From Alphaproteobacteria bacterium (GTDB lineage: Bacteria; Pseudomonadota; Alphaproteobacteria; JAQWUY01): a DNA stretch of 64,000 bases. Within the stretch, counting starts at the first letter, position 1, and every line of letters starts with the position of its first letter. The notes under the pieces were generated by a model, which ran no database searches, had not been told where the DNA came from, and saw only the letters and a list, made by a program, of their open reading frames with translations. The stretch is taken from the NCBI GenBank assembly GCA_029250225.1, contig JAQWUY010000018.1:1-64000 (forward strand), read 5' to 3'. Shown one piece after another: positions 1 to 7,117 of the stretch. The position numbers were made by a program, and so were the translations under genes.

Positions 1-67
1 TATGATTGAGAGTAAATAAAACCGGCTATAACAACCAAAAGTGATATAGGATTATTTTATTTATTTT
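1..67. repeat. ~66 bp direct repeat, left copy
   Basis: This stretch matches 2370-2435 at about nine bases in ten, in the same orientation, including the shared core AACCAnAAGTGATATAGG and ATTATTTTATTTATTT. The right copy lies just upstream of a small minus-strand secreted-protein gene, so the left copy may be the upstream flank of a similar gene lying left of the window. No inverted ends or transposase were seen. Confidence 0.75.
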
Positions 68-80
68 ACCGATATTGTTA

Positions 81-109
81 TTGACTAGTGTAAAATTATT
101 TCTTATTGT
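81..109 (+). promoter_or_regulatory. Predicted sigma70 promoter for the 87-residue membrane protein
   Basis: TTGACT at 81-86, a 17-base spacer and TATTGT at 104-109. It sits about 35 bases upstream of the ATG at 143, which also has an AAGGAAAG ribosome binding site. Confidence 0.5.
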
Positions 110-142
110 TAGATTTATATTAATTTTTAAGGAAAGTGTATT

Positions 143-406
143 ATGAAATTAAAGAAAGATATTATGATTGTAATTAATATTATATTTGCAATAATATTAA
201 TTATTGTTTTTGAAGAATTAAATAACCATTATCATACTAGAAATGCTTTAAAAAATGCTTGGAATTTAATATTGTTTTCGACGGGGATTTATATGATAAT
301 AAACTTATATTATATAATAAATACTAAAAGTGATAATACAGATAATTTAATAAGTCTGTGGATTAAACTTAAGAAAAAACAAATTAATGACGAGTTAAAG
401 GATTAA
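143..406 (+). CDS. Small two-helix membrane protein of unknown function
   Basis: I do not recognise this 87-residue protein. It shows two hydrophobic helices (about residues 7-23 and 41-60) followed by a Lys/Asp-rich tail that should be cytoplasmic. The ATG is preceded by AAGGAAAG at a good distance and by a plausible promoter at 81-109, which supports a real gene. Its stop overlaps the stop of the converging minus-strand gene by four bases. Base composition is as A+T-rich as the rest of this accessory stretch. It could be an orphan or a fast-evolving accessory protein. Confidence 0.55.
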   Translation: MKLKKDIMIVINIIFAIILIIVFEELNNHYHTRNALKNAWNLILFSTGIYMIINLYYIINTKSDNTDNLISLWIKLKKKQINDELKD

Positions 407-600
407 TTTTTGAAGTATATCCTTTTTATAGAATAGCCTACAAACATTTCACCTAAACAAACAAATCCCCAAACAAATCCTGAACCAAGTGCCCAAAATG
501 TAGCAATAGCAATTAATATAAAAATCGCATTTTTATCTTCTTCATTTGTTTTTGCTATTATAAATCCAATTACTACAAATATTATAAAATAAAAAAACAC
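403..600 (-). CDS. Small two-helix membrane protein downstream of the DUF4917 gene
   Basis: This 65-residue protein begins at GTG (600), chosen because AGGAG lies 9 bases upstream. It has a hydrophobic N-terminal helix (about 2-15), a short charged stretch KTNEEDKN, and a second long hydrophobic segment (about 26-50) rich in Gly, Ala and Trp, then a basic end. It follows the DUF4917 gene on the same strand with a 53-base gap and no visible terminator, so the two are probably cotranscribed. No family is recognised. A membrane partner for the upstream NAD-fold protein is possible but is only an inference. Confidence 0.5.
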   Translation of the reverse strand: MFFYFIIFVVIGFIIAKTNEEDKNAIFILIAIATFWALGSGFVWGFVCLGEMFVGYSIKRIYFKN

Positions 601-653
601 TTTAACTTACTCCTTTTTTTACTTATCTTAATTAAAAAATTATTTTTTTGTTA

Positions 654-1922
654 TTATACCTTTTTATAAGATACAGTTTCATAATCAAACAAAATTATTT
701 CTTTATTTGAAAAATATTTTATAGCTTTATTGTATGTTTTTTGTTTTGCACTTGATGAACTTGATATATATACTGTTTCAACATTACTATCATTTATTTT
801 ATTTAAAATATGAGAATCATTATCATCAAGAGAACTACCAAATATAACTATTTTACCAGTTAAACTAGATAATTTATTAAATCCTCGTCTTAAATATTGA
901 TTTTCATTAATAGCTTGTTCTTTTTCTTGACTCTCACCTTTTAAAACACAAATTATATCACTTTTATCATTGTTAATAATTTCTTCTAGTTTATTATGTA
1001 AAGATTTATTTTGAGAGGCAGTTATTTTTTTAATTATTCCTTTATCTTTATATATATGAAAAGCACCATGTAAGAAAAATAAATTTTGAATCAATTCTCT
1101 TTCAGGATTATATTCAGGAAAAAAACCATCTTCAAATTTTATATCTTTAGGTCTTGTTTTTTTACTTTTCCATAATAAATTACAAGCTTTTTCTAAATCA
1201 TTAATTTTATAAATTTTATTATTGATTTCATTTTTAAAAAAAGATTTTATATTAGATATAAAATCTGTTTTAGTTTGATTTTTTAATGGATATTCTATAC
1301 TAGAATCTTCCGTAAAAATTTTCAATTTTCCAGTTTCGTATGCTTCCTCTATTTTAGAATATATTTCATTTTTATTTGCATTCAAATCTTCCTGTTTAAA
1401 TAAATCTGTTCTTGTAAATGCAAGTGTAGTAGTATCATCTTTTTTAAAATTCATTAATAAAAGATATAAGAGAGGATCATAATTCAATGTAAAATAATTG
1501 GAAAAATTCTTTAATAGAAGATAAACGCCTTGTCTTTCAATATCATATACATTTTTTATGTTTTCTTTTACTATTGAATATGCGGATTTCATAAAATCAT
1601 ATTTTATTTTTTTTTCAAAAAAATTATGATAAAACTTTTCTTCATTATCATTTTTTACATTATTTTTTAAGTAATTTATTAATTTTTCTATATCATAATT
1701 TAATTTTTTTATATTAATTTTTTTATAATCAGTAAATTCTTGAGTCATTCTTTCAAAAATATTTTTATAACTTGTATTAACACAAAGAGAAGAATTAAAT
1801 CCATTCCCAAGCAAAAGATGATTTTCTGTAGTATTTTTAATATCTTCTAACATATCATTATATGATACTATTTTAACTTCATTATTATCATTTTCAACTA
1901 ATTTATTTTTTGCTATGGACAT
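654..1922 (-). CDS. DUF4917 family protein (SIR2-like fold)
   Basis: The 422-residue protein has the landmarks of DUF4917 in order: LLLGNGFN near residue 36 (the glycine-rich nucleotide loop), FTLNYDPLLYLLL near 145, LFFLHGAFHIY near 280, and VIFGSSLDDNDSHI near 360. These correspond to the GAGxS, TxNYD, LHG and GxSxxDxHI positions of SIR2-type NAD-binding proteins. SIR2-like proteins outside the deacetylases often act as NAD-consuming antiphage effectors; that role is inferred here. A second ATG codon at 1922 is 6 bases from GGGAGAG, whereas the one at 1925 is only 3 away, so 1922 is preferred. A promoter lies at 1960-1988. A small membrane protein gene follows. Confidence 0.8.
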   Translation of the reverse strand: MSIAKNKLVENDNNEVKIVSYNDMLEDIKNTTENHLLLGNGFNSSLCVNTSYKNIFERMTQEFTDYKKINIKKLNYDIEKLINYLKNNVKNDNEEKFYHNFFEKKIKYDFMKSAYSIVKENIKNVYDIERQGVYLLLKNFSNYFTLNYDPLLYLLLMNFKKDDTTTLAFTRTDLFKQEDLNANKNEIYSKIEEAYETGKLKIFTEDSSIEYPLKNQTKTDFISNIKSFFKNEINNKIYKINDLEKACNLLWKSKKTRPKDIKFEDGFFPEYNPERELIQNLFFLHGAFHIYKDKGIIKKITASQNKSLHNKLEEIINNDKSDIICVLKGESQEKEQAINENQYLRRGFNKLSSLTGKIVIFGSSLDDNDSHILNKINDSNVETVYISSSSSAKQKTYNKAIKYFSNKEIILFDYETVSYKKV

Positions 1923-1959
1923 CATTCTCTCCCTTTCTATTCAACTAATAGTTGAGAAA

Positions 1960-1988
1960 GTGATAACACAGAAATATAGTATTTGCAA
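1960..1988 (-). promoter_or_regulatory. Predicted promoter of the DUF4917 gene
   Basis: On the minus strand TTGCAA (1988-1983), 17 bases, then TATCAC (1965-1960). The same arrangement, with nearly identical spacer sequence, recurs at 2316-2344 before the small secreted-protein gene. The two genes therefore appear to share a duplicated promoter. Confidence 0.4.
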
Positions 1989-2059
1989 TTATATTTATGA
2001 TTATAATTGTATATAATTAAAAAGCTAGAACTTATAAAAATTTGTCTTATTATTTTATC

Positions 2060-2275
2060 TTAATGCAACAAAGTTCCACTTTTACCTGTATAAGGGTTAA
2101 TATTACCTTTTGTGCTCCAATTATCAGATTTATTATGATTTGGACTGCTTCTATAATGTCCTTTTACATAAGTCCCATTTTTTTTATAATATCCATTTAC
2201 ATAAGTATCAGCAAATGAATAACTAGAAAAACATAATATATTTGTTGTTAATAAAATTAATAATATTTTTTTCAT
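2060..2275 (-). CDS. Small secreted protein of the YxxGYYxxxGTYVxxHYR type
   Basis: The 71-residue protein starts at ATG 2275, giving a classic signal peptide (MKKILLILLTT, hydrophobic core, cleavage after SFA). A longer reading frame upstream of this ATG lacks a signal peptide and is not used. The mature part reads YVNGYYKKNGTYVKGHYRS, then SDNWSTKGNINPYTGKSG. This short Tyr/Gly/Asn-rich repeat-like sequence is found in many bacterial secreted proteins of unknown role. A diverged relative is at 52668-52880. The promoter is at 2316-2344. Confidence 0.65.
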   Translation of the reverse strand: MKKILLILLTTNILCFSSYSFADTYVNGYYKKNGTYVKGHYRSSPNHNKSDNWSTKGNINPYTGKSGTLLH

Positions 2276-2315
2276 TGTTTTCTCTTTCTTTATTTTTCTA
2301 CCAAAGGTAGTAAAA

Positions 2316-2344
2316 TAACTAACACAGTAATATAGTATTTGCAA
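2316..2344 (-). promoter_or_regulatory. Predicted promoter of the small secreted protein
   Basis: On the minus strand TTGCAA (2344-2339), a 17-base spacer, and TAGTTA (2321-2316). The sequence AACACAGnAATATAGTATT is shared with the promoter at 1960-1988. A second TTGCAA lies at 2351-2356. Confidence 0.4.
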
Positions 2345-2369
2345 TAGTATTTGCAATTATATTTGCGGG

Positions 2370-2435
2370 TATAATTGAGAGTAAAGAAAACTAGTTATAA
2401 CAACCAGAAGTGATATAGGATTATTTTATTTATTT
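2370..2435. repeat. ~66 bp direct repeat, right copy
   Basis: Matches 1-67 with about six differences. It lies between the convergent-side end of the 176-residue gene (stop at 2470) and the promoter of the secreted-protein gene. The 2.3 kb between the copies holds the DUF4917 operon and the two small genes, so the copies could mark a duplication or an insertion boundary. Confidence 0.75.
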
Positions 2436-2469
2436 GTTTAAAATCTAGTCAGATTTAGGCATTAATTTT

Positions 2470-3000
2470 TTAGTAATGTTTTTCTATTAGATCGCATGCA
2501 TCCTTGATTGAGTGGTGCATAGAATTTTTTTCTATGTCTACTTCTTGTTCAGTGTTTTGGCAATTAGATTCATCATCTAGTGTAGCTATGCTGTGTTGAT
2601 GGCTACGCGGGATACATTCGAGTATTTTTTGATTTTCGAATATGCTTTCGATTTTGTTAGTTATTTTCGAATCTAATTCTTCTGATTTTTTACAGTCTTT
2701 TAATAATTCTTCATACAGATCTTTTTTAGTTACTTTAATTATTGTAAGAACAACACAGATAAGTGAGTTATTTTCATTATATTTTTTATGTTTAAATGCA
2801 TTTATAACAGTAGGTAATTTTTTCAGAATCTTTGACAATTCTTCCGCATTTATATTTTTTTCAGTTATTAAATTTACGATAGTTTTTTTTATAACATCTT
2901 CATCAATAACATCTTTATCAATATCGAGGTTTTGTTCTTTAAAAAACTTGTTAATGTGGCTTGTTATTTGTGTTTTGTCGTTTTTTGTATCTTTTCCCAT
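2470..3000 (-). CDS. Charged protein of unknown function
   Basis: I do not recognise this 176-residue protein. It is rich in Lys, Glu, Asp and Asn, has no signal peptide or membrane segment, and is probably largely helical in residues 1-120, with a Gln/Asn/His-containing low-complexity tail. The ribosome binding site is weak (AGAAAGATGA), but a good promoter lies at 3045-3073 on the same strand. The opposite-strand reading frame here is a shadow. It could be a degenerate regulator or effector; nothing in the sequence decides. Confidence 0.55.
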   Translation of the reverse strand: MGKDTKNDKTQITSHINKFFKEQNLDIDKDVIDEDVIKKTIVNLITEKNINAEELSKILKKLPTVINAFKHKKYNENNSLICVVLTIIKVTKKDLYEELLKDCKKSEELDSKITNKIESIFENQKILECIPRSHQHSIATLDDESNCQNTEQEVDIEKNSMHHSIKDACDLIEKHY

Positions 3001-3044
3001 TATATCATCTTTCTTTTATTATTAATTCTACTAATGATTGTTAA

Positions 3045-3073
3045 ATCATAGCAAAAACAATATTTTTTTACAA
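3045..3073 (-). promoter_or_regulatory. Predicted promoter of the 176-residue gene
   Basis: On the minus strand TTGTAA (3073-3068), an exact 17-base spacer, and TATGAT (3050-3045), about 45 bases before the ATG at 3000. Confidence 0.5.
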
Positions 3074-3127
3074 TTACATTTATAAATTTTATTAGGTAGA
3101 GATAAAGTTCGATAAGAATAAAAATAA

Positions 3128-3156
3128 TTGAAAAATTTATCTTATTATTTTATATT
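3128..3156 (+). promoter_or_regulatory. Predicted promoter of dcd-murA-DUF2948
   Basis: TTGAAA at 3128-3133, 17 bases, TATATT at 3151-3156, ending 32 bases before the dcd start. No internal promoter is apparent before the next two genes, which are 8 and 1 bases apart. Confidence 0.5.
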
Positions 3157-3188
3157 GATATATCAACAGTAATAAAAAGGAAAAGACT

Positions 3189-3743
3189 ATGTCAATAATG
3201 CCTGATAATTGGATTGAGAAACAAGCAAAACAAAATAAAATGATTGAACCGTTTGTTAATTCTCAGAAACGAGATGGGATAGTTTCATACGGTGTGTCAT
3301 CATATGGTTATGATGCTCGTTGTGCTCCTGAATTCAAAATTTTTACAAATGTAAATAACGGTCTTGTTGACCCCAAGAATTTTTCCGATGATTGTTTCGT
3401 AGAAGTAAACGCGAATGAATGCATAATACCGCCTAATTCATTTGCCCTTGCCCGTACTACTGAATATTTTCGTATTCCAGATGATGTATTAGTTATATGC
3501 TTAGGTAAATCAACATATGCTCGTTGTGGAATAATTGTAAATGTAACCCCACTTGAACCTGGTTGGGAGGGACATGTAACATTAGAATTTTCAAACACAA
3601 CTCCCCTACCAGCAAAAATTTATGCCAATGAGGGTGTATGTCAATTCTTGTTCTTTAAATCAGATCAAAAATGTGACACTACATATGGCGATCGTTCAGG
3701 TAAGTATATGGGGCAAACCGGCGTTACACTGCCGAAAATTTAG
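3189..3743 (+). CDS. dcd: dCTP deaminase
   Basis: Deaminates dCTP to dUTP, feeding dTMP synthesis in the cytoplasm. The 184 residues match the usual family length. Visible family motifs are [13 protein letters not shown] near residue 33, [14 protein letters not shown] near 98, and the active-site stretch [16 protein letters not shown] near 120, followed by a C-terminal [12 protein letters not shown]-like end. The first ATG follows AAAAGGAAAAG. It is the first gene of an apparent dcd-murA-DUF2948 run. Alphaproteobacterial dcd is often found close to murA-type housekeeping genes, so nothing here is unusual. Confidence 0.95.
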   Translation: MSIMPDNWIEKQAKQNKMIEPFVNSQKRDGIVSYGVSSYGYDARCAPEFKIFTNVNNGLVDPKNFSDDCFVEVNANECIIPPNSFALARTTEYFRIPDDVLVICLGKSTYARCGIIVNVTPLEPGWEGHVTLEFSNTTPLPAKIYANEGVCQFLFFKSDQKCDTTYGDRSGKYMGQTGVTLPKI

Positions 3744-3751
3744 GTAATTTT

Positions 3752-5017
3752 ATGGAAAAAATCGTAATAAAAGGCAATCGTCCGCTATCTGGTGAAATTG
3801 AAATATCAGGTGCGAAGAATGCTGTTTTGCCTTTAATGGCGGTTTCTCTTTTAACCAATAAAAAACTATTGTTAAAAAATGTTCCTGATTTAGCCGATAT
3901 AAAAACTTTATCCGGTGTTTTACAAGGACACGGAACACAAATAAATAAAATAAATGAAAAAGAATACGGTTTTGACCTAGAACTTACAACTCCTGAAATA
4001 ACATCTACAACCGCATCATACGAACTAGTTCGTACAATGCGCGCCTCTGTGTTGGTACTTGGCCCTTTGTTAGCAAGAACTGGGAAAGCAAAAGTATCTT
4101 TACCTGGTGGGTGTGCAATTGGGGCTAGGCCTGTTGATTTACACATTAAAGCGATGCGAGCATTAGGGGCAAATGTTAAAATCTCACAAGGTTATATTAT
4201 TGCGACTGCTCCAAATGGATTAAAGGGTGGACAATATACATTTCCGGCTGTTTCAGTAGGAGCAACAGAAAATGCAATTATGGCATCTGTGCTTGCCGAT
4301 GGAACAACAACATTAAAAAACTGTGCGAAAGAGCCTGAAATAAATGACTTAATAAAATGTCTTGTTGCAATGGGGGCAAAAATTTCTGGGGTTGGGACAA
4401 GTGTACTTAAAATTAAAGGGGTAACATCACTAGATGGTAATACACACACCGTTATTGCTGATAGAATAGAGGCCGGTTCGTTTGCCTGTATCGCCGGAAT
4501 TATGAAAACCGAGATTACTCTTAAAAATATCGAGCCTGATATATTACAACATCCAATAAGTGTATTAAAAGACATAGGAATTAAAACGACAATAAACCAA
4601 GATTCAATATCTTTTAAAGGGCAAGAAATTAATCCTGTTGATATTGAAACGGCACCATATCCATTATTCCCCACCGACTTACAAGCTCAATTTATGGCGT
4701 TATTATGTGCTTCAAATGGCACAAGTGAAATAGATGAACAAGTATTTGAAAATCGCTTTATGCATATTCCTGAATTGACAAGGTTGGGGGCAAATATTAC
4801 TCTAAAAAATGATAAAGCTGTTATTACAGGAGTGGATAATTTACAAGGGGCGCCTGTAATGGCGACTGATTTAAGGGCTTCTATGAGCCTTGTAATCGCT
4901 GGATTATTTGCAAAAGATACAACAACAATTAATCGTATTTATCATTTAGATAGGGGTTATGCTGGATTAGAGCATAAATTATCAAAAATCGGAGCGGATA
5001 TAAAGCGTATAAAATAA
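3752..5017 (+). CDS. murA: UDP-N-acetylglucosamine 1-carboxyvinyltransferase
   Basis: Catalyses the first committed step of peptidoglycan synthesis, transferring enolpyruvate from PEP to UDP-GlcNAc. The 421 residues match the family. SGAKNAVLPLMAVSLL (19-34) holds the conserved Lys22-Asn23 pair, and PGGCAIGARPVDLH places the catalytic Cys at 121, so the enzyme should be fosfomycin-sensitive by this criterion. The C-terminal DLRASMSLVIAGL and YHLDRGYAGLEHKL blocks are intact. It lies 8 bases after dcd and 1 base before the DUF2948 gene. Confidence 0.97.
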   Translation: MEKIVIKGNRPLSGEIEISGAKNAVLPLMAVSLLTNKKLLLKNVPDLADIKTLSGVLQGHGTQINKINEKEYGFDLELTTPEITSTTASYELVRTMRASVLVLGPLLARTGKAKVSLPGGCAIGARPVDLHIKAMRALGANVKISQGYIIATAPNGLKGGQYTFPAVSVGATENAIMASVLADGTTTLKNCAKEPEINDLIKCLVAMGAKISGVGTSVLKIKGVTSLDGNTHTVIADRIEAGSFACIAGIMKTEITLKNIEPDILQHPISVLKDIGIKTTINQDSISFKGQEINPVDIETAPYPLFPTDLQAQFMALLCASNGTSEIDEQVFENRFMHIPELTRLGANITLKNDKAVITGVDNLQGAPVMATDLRASMSLVIAGLFAKDTTTINRIYHLDRGYAGLEHKLSKIGADIKRIK

Positions 5018-5018
5018 A

Positions 5019-5471
5019 ATGACTGATGATTATAAACAAATATTATTAAAGGCAAAAGATGGGCAAGACCTAGCAGTAATAGCGGGTTTAATACAAGATA
5101 GTATTTTACAGTTAAGCGAGGTTAAATATGATGAAAAAAAGAAAAACCTTGTCTTGATATTAAATCGTTTTTGTTGGGAAGTTAATTCAGAAAATGAAAA
5201 GCCGTATATCAGAACACACAGCATATTAAATTTTCAAAATGTGCTTAACATATCATCAACAAATATTGATATGAAGCAAGATAGAATGTATTCTTTATTA
5301 TCAGCAATACCAAGTAATGATAATGATAATAATGTAAATATATTCCTTAGCTTTGCCGGCGGTGGAATTATTCGTGTAAAAGTAAGTAAAATAAATATTA
5401 CGGTAAAAGATGTTGGCGATTATTGGGAAACGAACAATCGACCCCACCACGAAAACAACGAAGTTGAATAA
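5019..5471 (+). CDS. DUF2948 family protein
   Basis: A 150-residue protein with the hallmarks of DUF2948: LKAKDGQDLAVIAGLIQDSI near the N-terminus, the FCWE motif (about residue 51), then FQNVLNISSTNID. The family has no known function and is confined largely to Alphaproteobacteria, where it commonly follows murA and precedes hisD. Here murA precedes it but hisD does not follow; a minus-strand regulator and a phage-derived cassette do. It begins one base after the murA stop, so translation is probably coupled. Confidence 0.85.
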   Translation: MTDDYKQILLKAKDGQDLAVIAGLIQDSILQLSEVKYDEKKKNLVLILNRFCWEVNSENEKPYIRTHSILNFQNVLNISSTNIDMKQDRMYSLLSAIPSNDNDNNVNIFLSFAGGGIIRVKVSKINITVKDVGDYWETNNRPHHENNEVE

Positions 5472-5483
5472 AAAATTATTTTG

Positions 5484-6113
5484 TTACTGAGATTTCCAAA
5501 GGATACGAGCTATCCATTTTATATTTCTATTTTCTATTTCATAAGTATCATTGCCATCTAGTGATTCTAGTATTATTTTATGAGTCATTAACTTTTTTAA
5601 TAAACAAACAAGGTTATCGTCATTTTTCATTGCAATAACAATTTTATCACCGCGACGAATATTATCACTCAATGTTACTATTAACTCATCACCTTTATTA
5701 TAAAAACCGCTATAATCATTAGAATTAATATTTACTATAAAAGAATCACCGTCTATTTCTGTGCTACTTAGCTGTTTTTCACGAAATTCTTTTTTCATTA
5801 TTCCAGTAGAAGAAATAAATGATTTATTAACTTGTAATTCACTAATTTTAATTTTTGGTAATTCCAATGTACCAACTTTATTATTATTTTTTATTAAATC
5901 AGCAAATTGCCCCATACTCATACCTGTAGTGCTGAGTATCTGAGATATACTTTCAGTTGTGGGCCAGCGACCGCGACCATCTTTACTGATTCTTTTTGAT
6001 TTATTAAATATTGTTGCATCCAACCCTGATTTTTTTGCTAAACCAGATGGTGTCATTCCGTTTATTTGCGCTAGCTTATCAATAGCATTCCATATTTCTT
6101 TGTGTTTTAACAT
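5484..6113 (-). CDS. Helix-turn-helix regulator with S24/LexA-like C-terminal domain
   Basis: The 209-residue protein starts at ATG 6113, 8 bases from AAGGT; an upstream extension has no ribosome binding site. Residues 1-75 are a DNA-binding domain of a conserved alphaproteobacterial family (IWNAIDKLAQINGMTPSGLAKKSGLD, FNKSKR, GRWPTTESI). The C-terminal domain ends ARILWKSQ, close to the usual ARIVWASQ. Aligning on the GD of NKGDELIV puts Asp where family members have the peptidase Ser, while the Lys position (LLKKL) is kept, so self-cleavage is unlikely. The family is chromosomal rather than a phage repressor. It is divergent from the phage-derived cassette and may control it. Confidence 0.85.
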   Translation of the reverse strand: MLKHKEIWNAIDKLAQINGMTPSGLAKKSGLDATIFNKSKRISKDGRGRWPTTESISQILSTTGMSMGQFADLIKNNNKVGTLELPKIKISELQVNKSFISSTGIMKKEFREKQLSSTEIDGDSFIVNINSNDYSGFYNKGDELIVTLSDNIRRGDKIVIAMKNDDNLVCLLKKLMTHKIILESLDGNDTYEIENRNIKWIARILWKSQ

Positions 6114-6265
6114 AAGTATTACCTTAATAATAATAGATAAAATTTTATTTTGTTCATAATTAGATAAACTAACAAAATTCATTTAATTTTTCAATTAAAA
6201 ATAGGAAAATAAGCATAGCTATTTTAGTCTAATAAATGTAATGTATAATAAAAAATCTACATTAT

Positions 6266-6280
6266 GTTCTAACTATGTTC
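6266..6280. promoter_or_regulatory. Alphaproteobacterial LexA-type site GTTC-N7-GTTC
   Basis: GTTC at 6266-6269 and GTTC at 6277-6280 are separated by exactly 7 bases, the alphaproteobacterial SOS box. It lies in the divergent region between the S24-like regulator and the portal cassette, 30 bases upstream of the cassette's -35. A GTTCN7GTTC match is expected about once per window of this composition by my rough estimate, so position rather than sequence makes it interesting. Confidence 0.4.
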
Positions 6281-6310
6281 TTATTCTAAGTATTTAGTCC
6301 TATTTTATTC

Positions 6311-6340
6311 TTGACACAATTACACTTTAAGGTTTATAAA
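6311..6340 (+). promoter_or_regulatory. Predicted promoter of the phage-derived cassette
   Basis: TTGACA (6311-6316), an 18-base spacer and TATAAA (6335-6340): one of the best sigma70-like promoters in the window. It ends about 20 bases before the AAAGGAG ribosome binding site of the first cassette gene. Confidence 0.65.
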
Positions 6341-6376
6341 GGTGACAACAAATAATCAAGAAAGGAGAATCTTAAT

Positions 6377-6718
6377 ATAAAAAATTTAAATACTAATGGG
6401 ACATTTAATAATGTTAAAGAAGCCTTGCACTGGGCAACAAGTATGATGGAGTTATCCCACCAAGGAGCAAAAATAAAATCAGGTCTTGGGTTGTATAATA
6501 GAAAATTTGAACCAATAGATATTCTTATCCCTTTATGGCGTTGTGTTAAATCAGGAAAATTACCGAAAAATACTGAACATATCATAGACAAATATTTCAA
6601 AGTAGGTATTAAGCCATCAGAAGCAAATAATGACTACATAATATGGAAAGAAATAATTGTACAATTAAAACCGATTTTAATTAAAAAAAATATAATAATA
6701 GGAGGAAATAATGAGTAA
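6377..6718 (+). CDS. Phage-cassette protein 1, probable AUA start
   Basis: I do not recognise this protein. The reading frame is open from 6356, but there is no in-frame ATG, GTG or TTG near the strong AAAGGAG at 6361-6367. The best placed codon is ATA at 6377, 9 bases downstream; the first standard start is TTG at 6425, without a ribosome binding site. From 6377 the product is 113 residues. The part encoded between 6377 and 6425 (NIKNLNTNGTFNNVKEAL) reads as normal protein and continues into HWATSMMELSHQG. The C-terminal half is basic and aromatic (WKEIIVQLKPILIKK). Its stop overlaps the next gene by 8 bases, so it belongs to the portal operon. A small accessory phage protein is the most likely identity. 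Confidence 0.6.
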   Translation: MKNLNTNGTFNNVKEALHWATSMMELSHQGAKIKSGLGLYNRKFEPIDILIPLWRCVKSGKLPKNTEHIIDKYFKVGIKPSEANNDYIIWKEIIVQLKPILIKKNIIIGGNNE

Positions 6719-7106
6719 TAATAAAAAATTAGTGAAAAATACAAAAGATAGTTCTTGTGATGCGTTGGTAATGTTTTGTGATTCATCACTAAGGTTTTTA
6801 AATTTTTTAAAACCGAAGTATAGACACTGTTTTGTAGCAATAAAATCGGAAAATGACTGGATTATTTACGAACCTTTATTAAATCGCACGGAAATTACAA
6901 TTTTAAGAAATAGCAAAGCTCTTGAAGTGCGTCGTTTATTTGAATCAATGGGTTGTAAAGTAGTAAGCACAAATTTAAATAGAAGTTATGTTGTAAAATT
7001 CTCGATGTTTTCACCATTCACTTGTGTAAAGGCGGTTGGTAAAGTTCTAGGAGTTAGTACAAAAGGAATAATCACACCATATCAATTATATAAAAAGTTA
7101 ATTTAG
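6711..7106 (+). CDS. Phage-cassette protein 2, putative permuted papain-like fold
   Basis: A 131-residue protein with AGGAGG 5 bases before its ATG. Two conserved-looking blocks stand out: KPKYRHCFVAIKSENDWIIY (about 43-62) and FSPFTCVKAVGKVLGVSTKG (about 101-120), ending TPYQLYKKLI. A His followed by a beta strand, then a Cys at the start of a helix near the C-terminus, resembles circularly permuted NlpC/P60-like (YiiX/LRAT-type) amidases. That comparison is by eye and unproven. It sits between protein 1 (8-base overlap) and the portal gene (11-base gap). A cell-wall-acting or connector-associated role would fit. Confidence 0.6.
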   Translation: MSNNKKLVKNTKDSSCDALVMFCDSSLRFLNFLKPKYRHCFVAIKSENDWIIYEPLLNRTEITILRNSKALEVRRLFESMGCKVVSTNLNRSYVVKFSMFSPFTCVKAVGKVLGVSTKGIITPYQLYKKLI

Positions 7107-7117
7107 ATAGGAGTAAT

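Noticed and set aside
1-2435. Insertion sequence or transposon bounded by the 66-base repeats
   Set aside because: Repeats are direct, no transposase or terminal inverted repeats exist, and the right copy overlaps a promoter region.
2642-3025. Plus-strand 127-residue membrane-like open frame
   Set aside because: It is the complement of a Lys/Asn-rich minus-strand gene with its own promoter; reversed Lys codons read as Phe/Leu and mimic membrane helices.
3308-3598. Antisense open frames within dcd, murA, ychF, aroC, gap and other genes
   Set aside because: They lie fully inside well-identified genes on the other strand, have no ribosome binding sites, and their translations show no family features.
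5484-6182. The S24-like regulator as the repressor of a prophage
   Set aside because: Its N-terminus and ARILWKSQ end match a conserved chromosomal alphaproteobacterial family, and no integrase or lytic genes are nearby.
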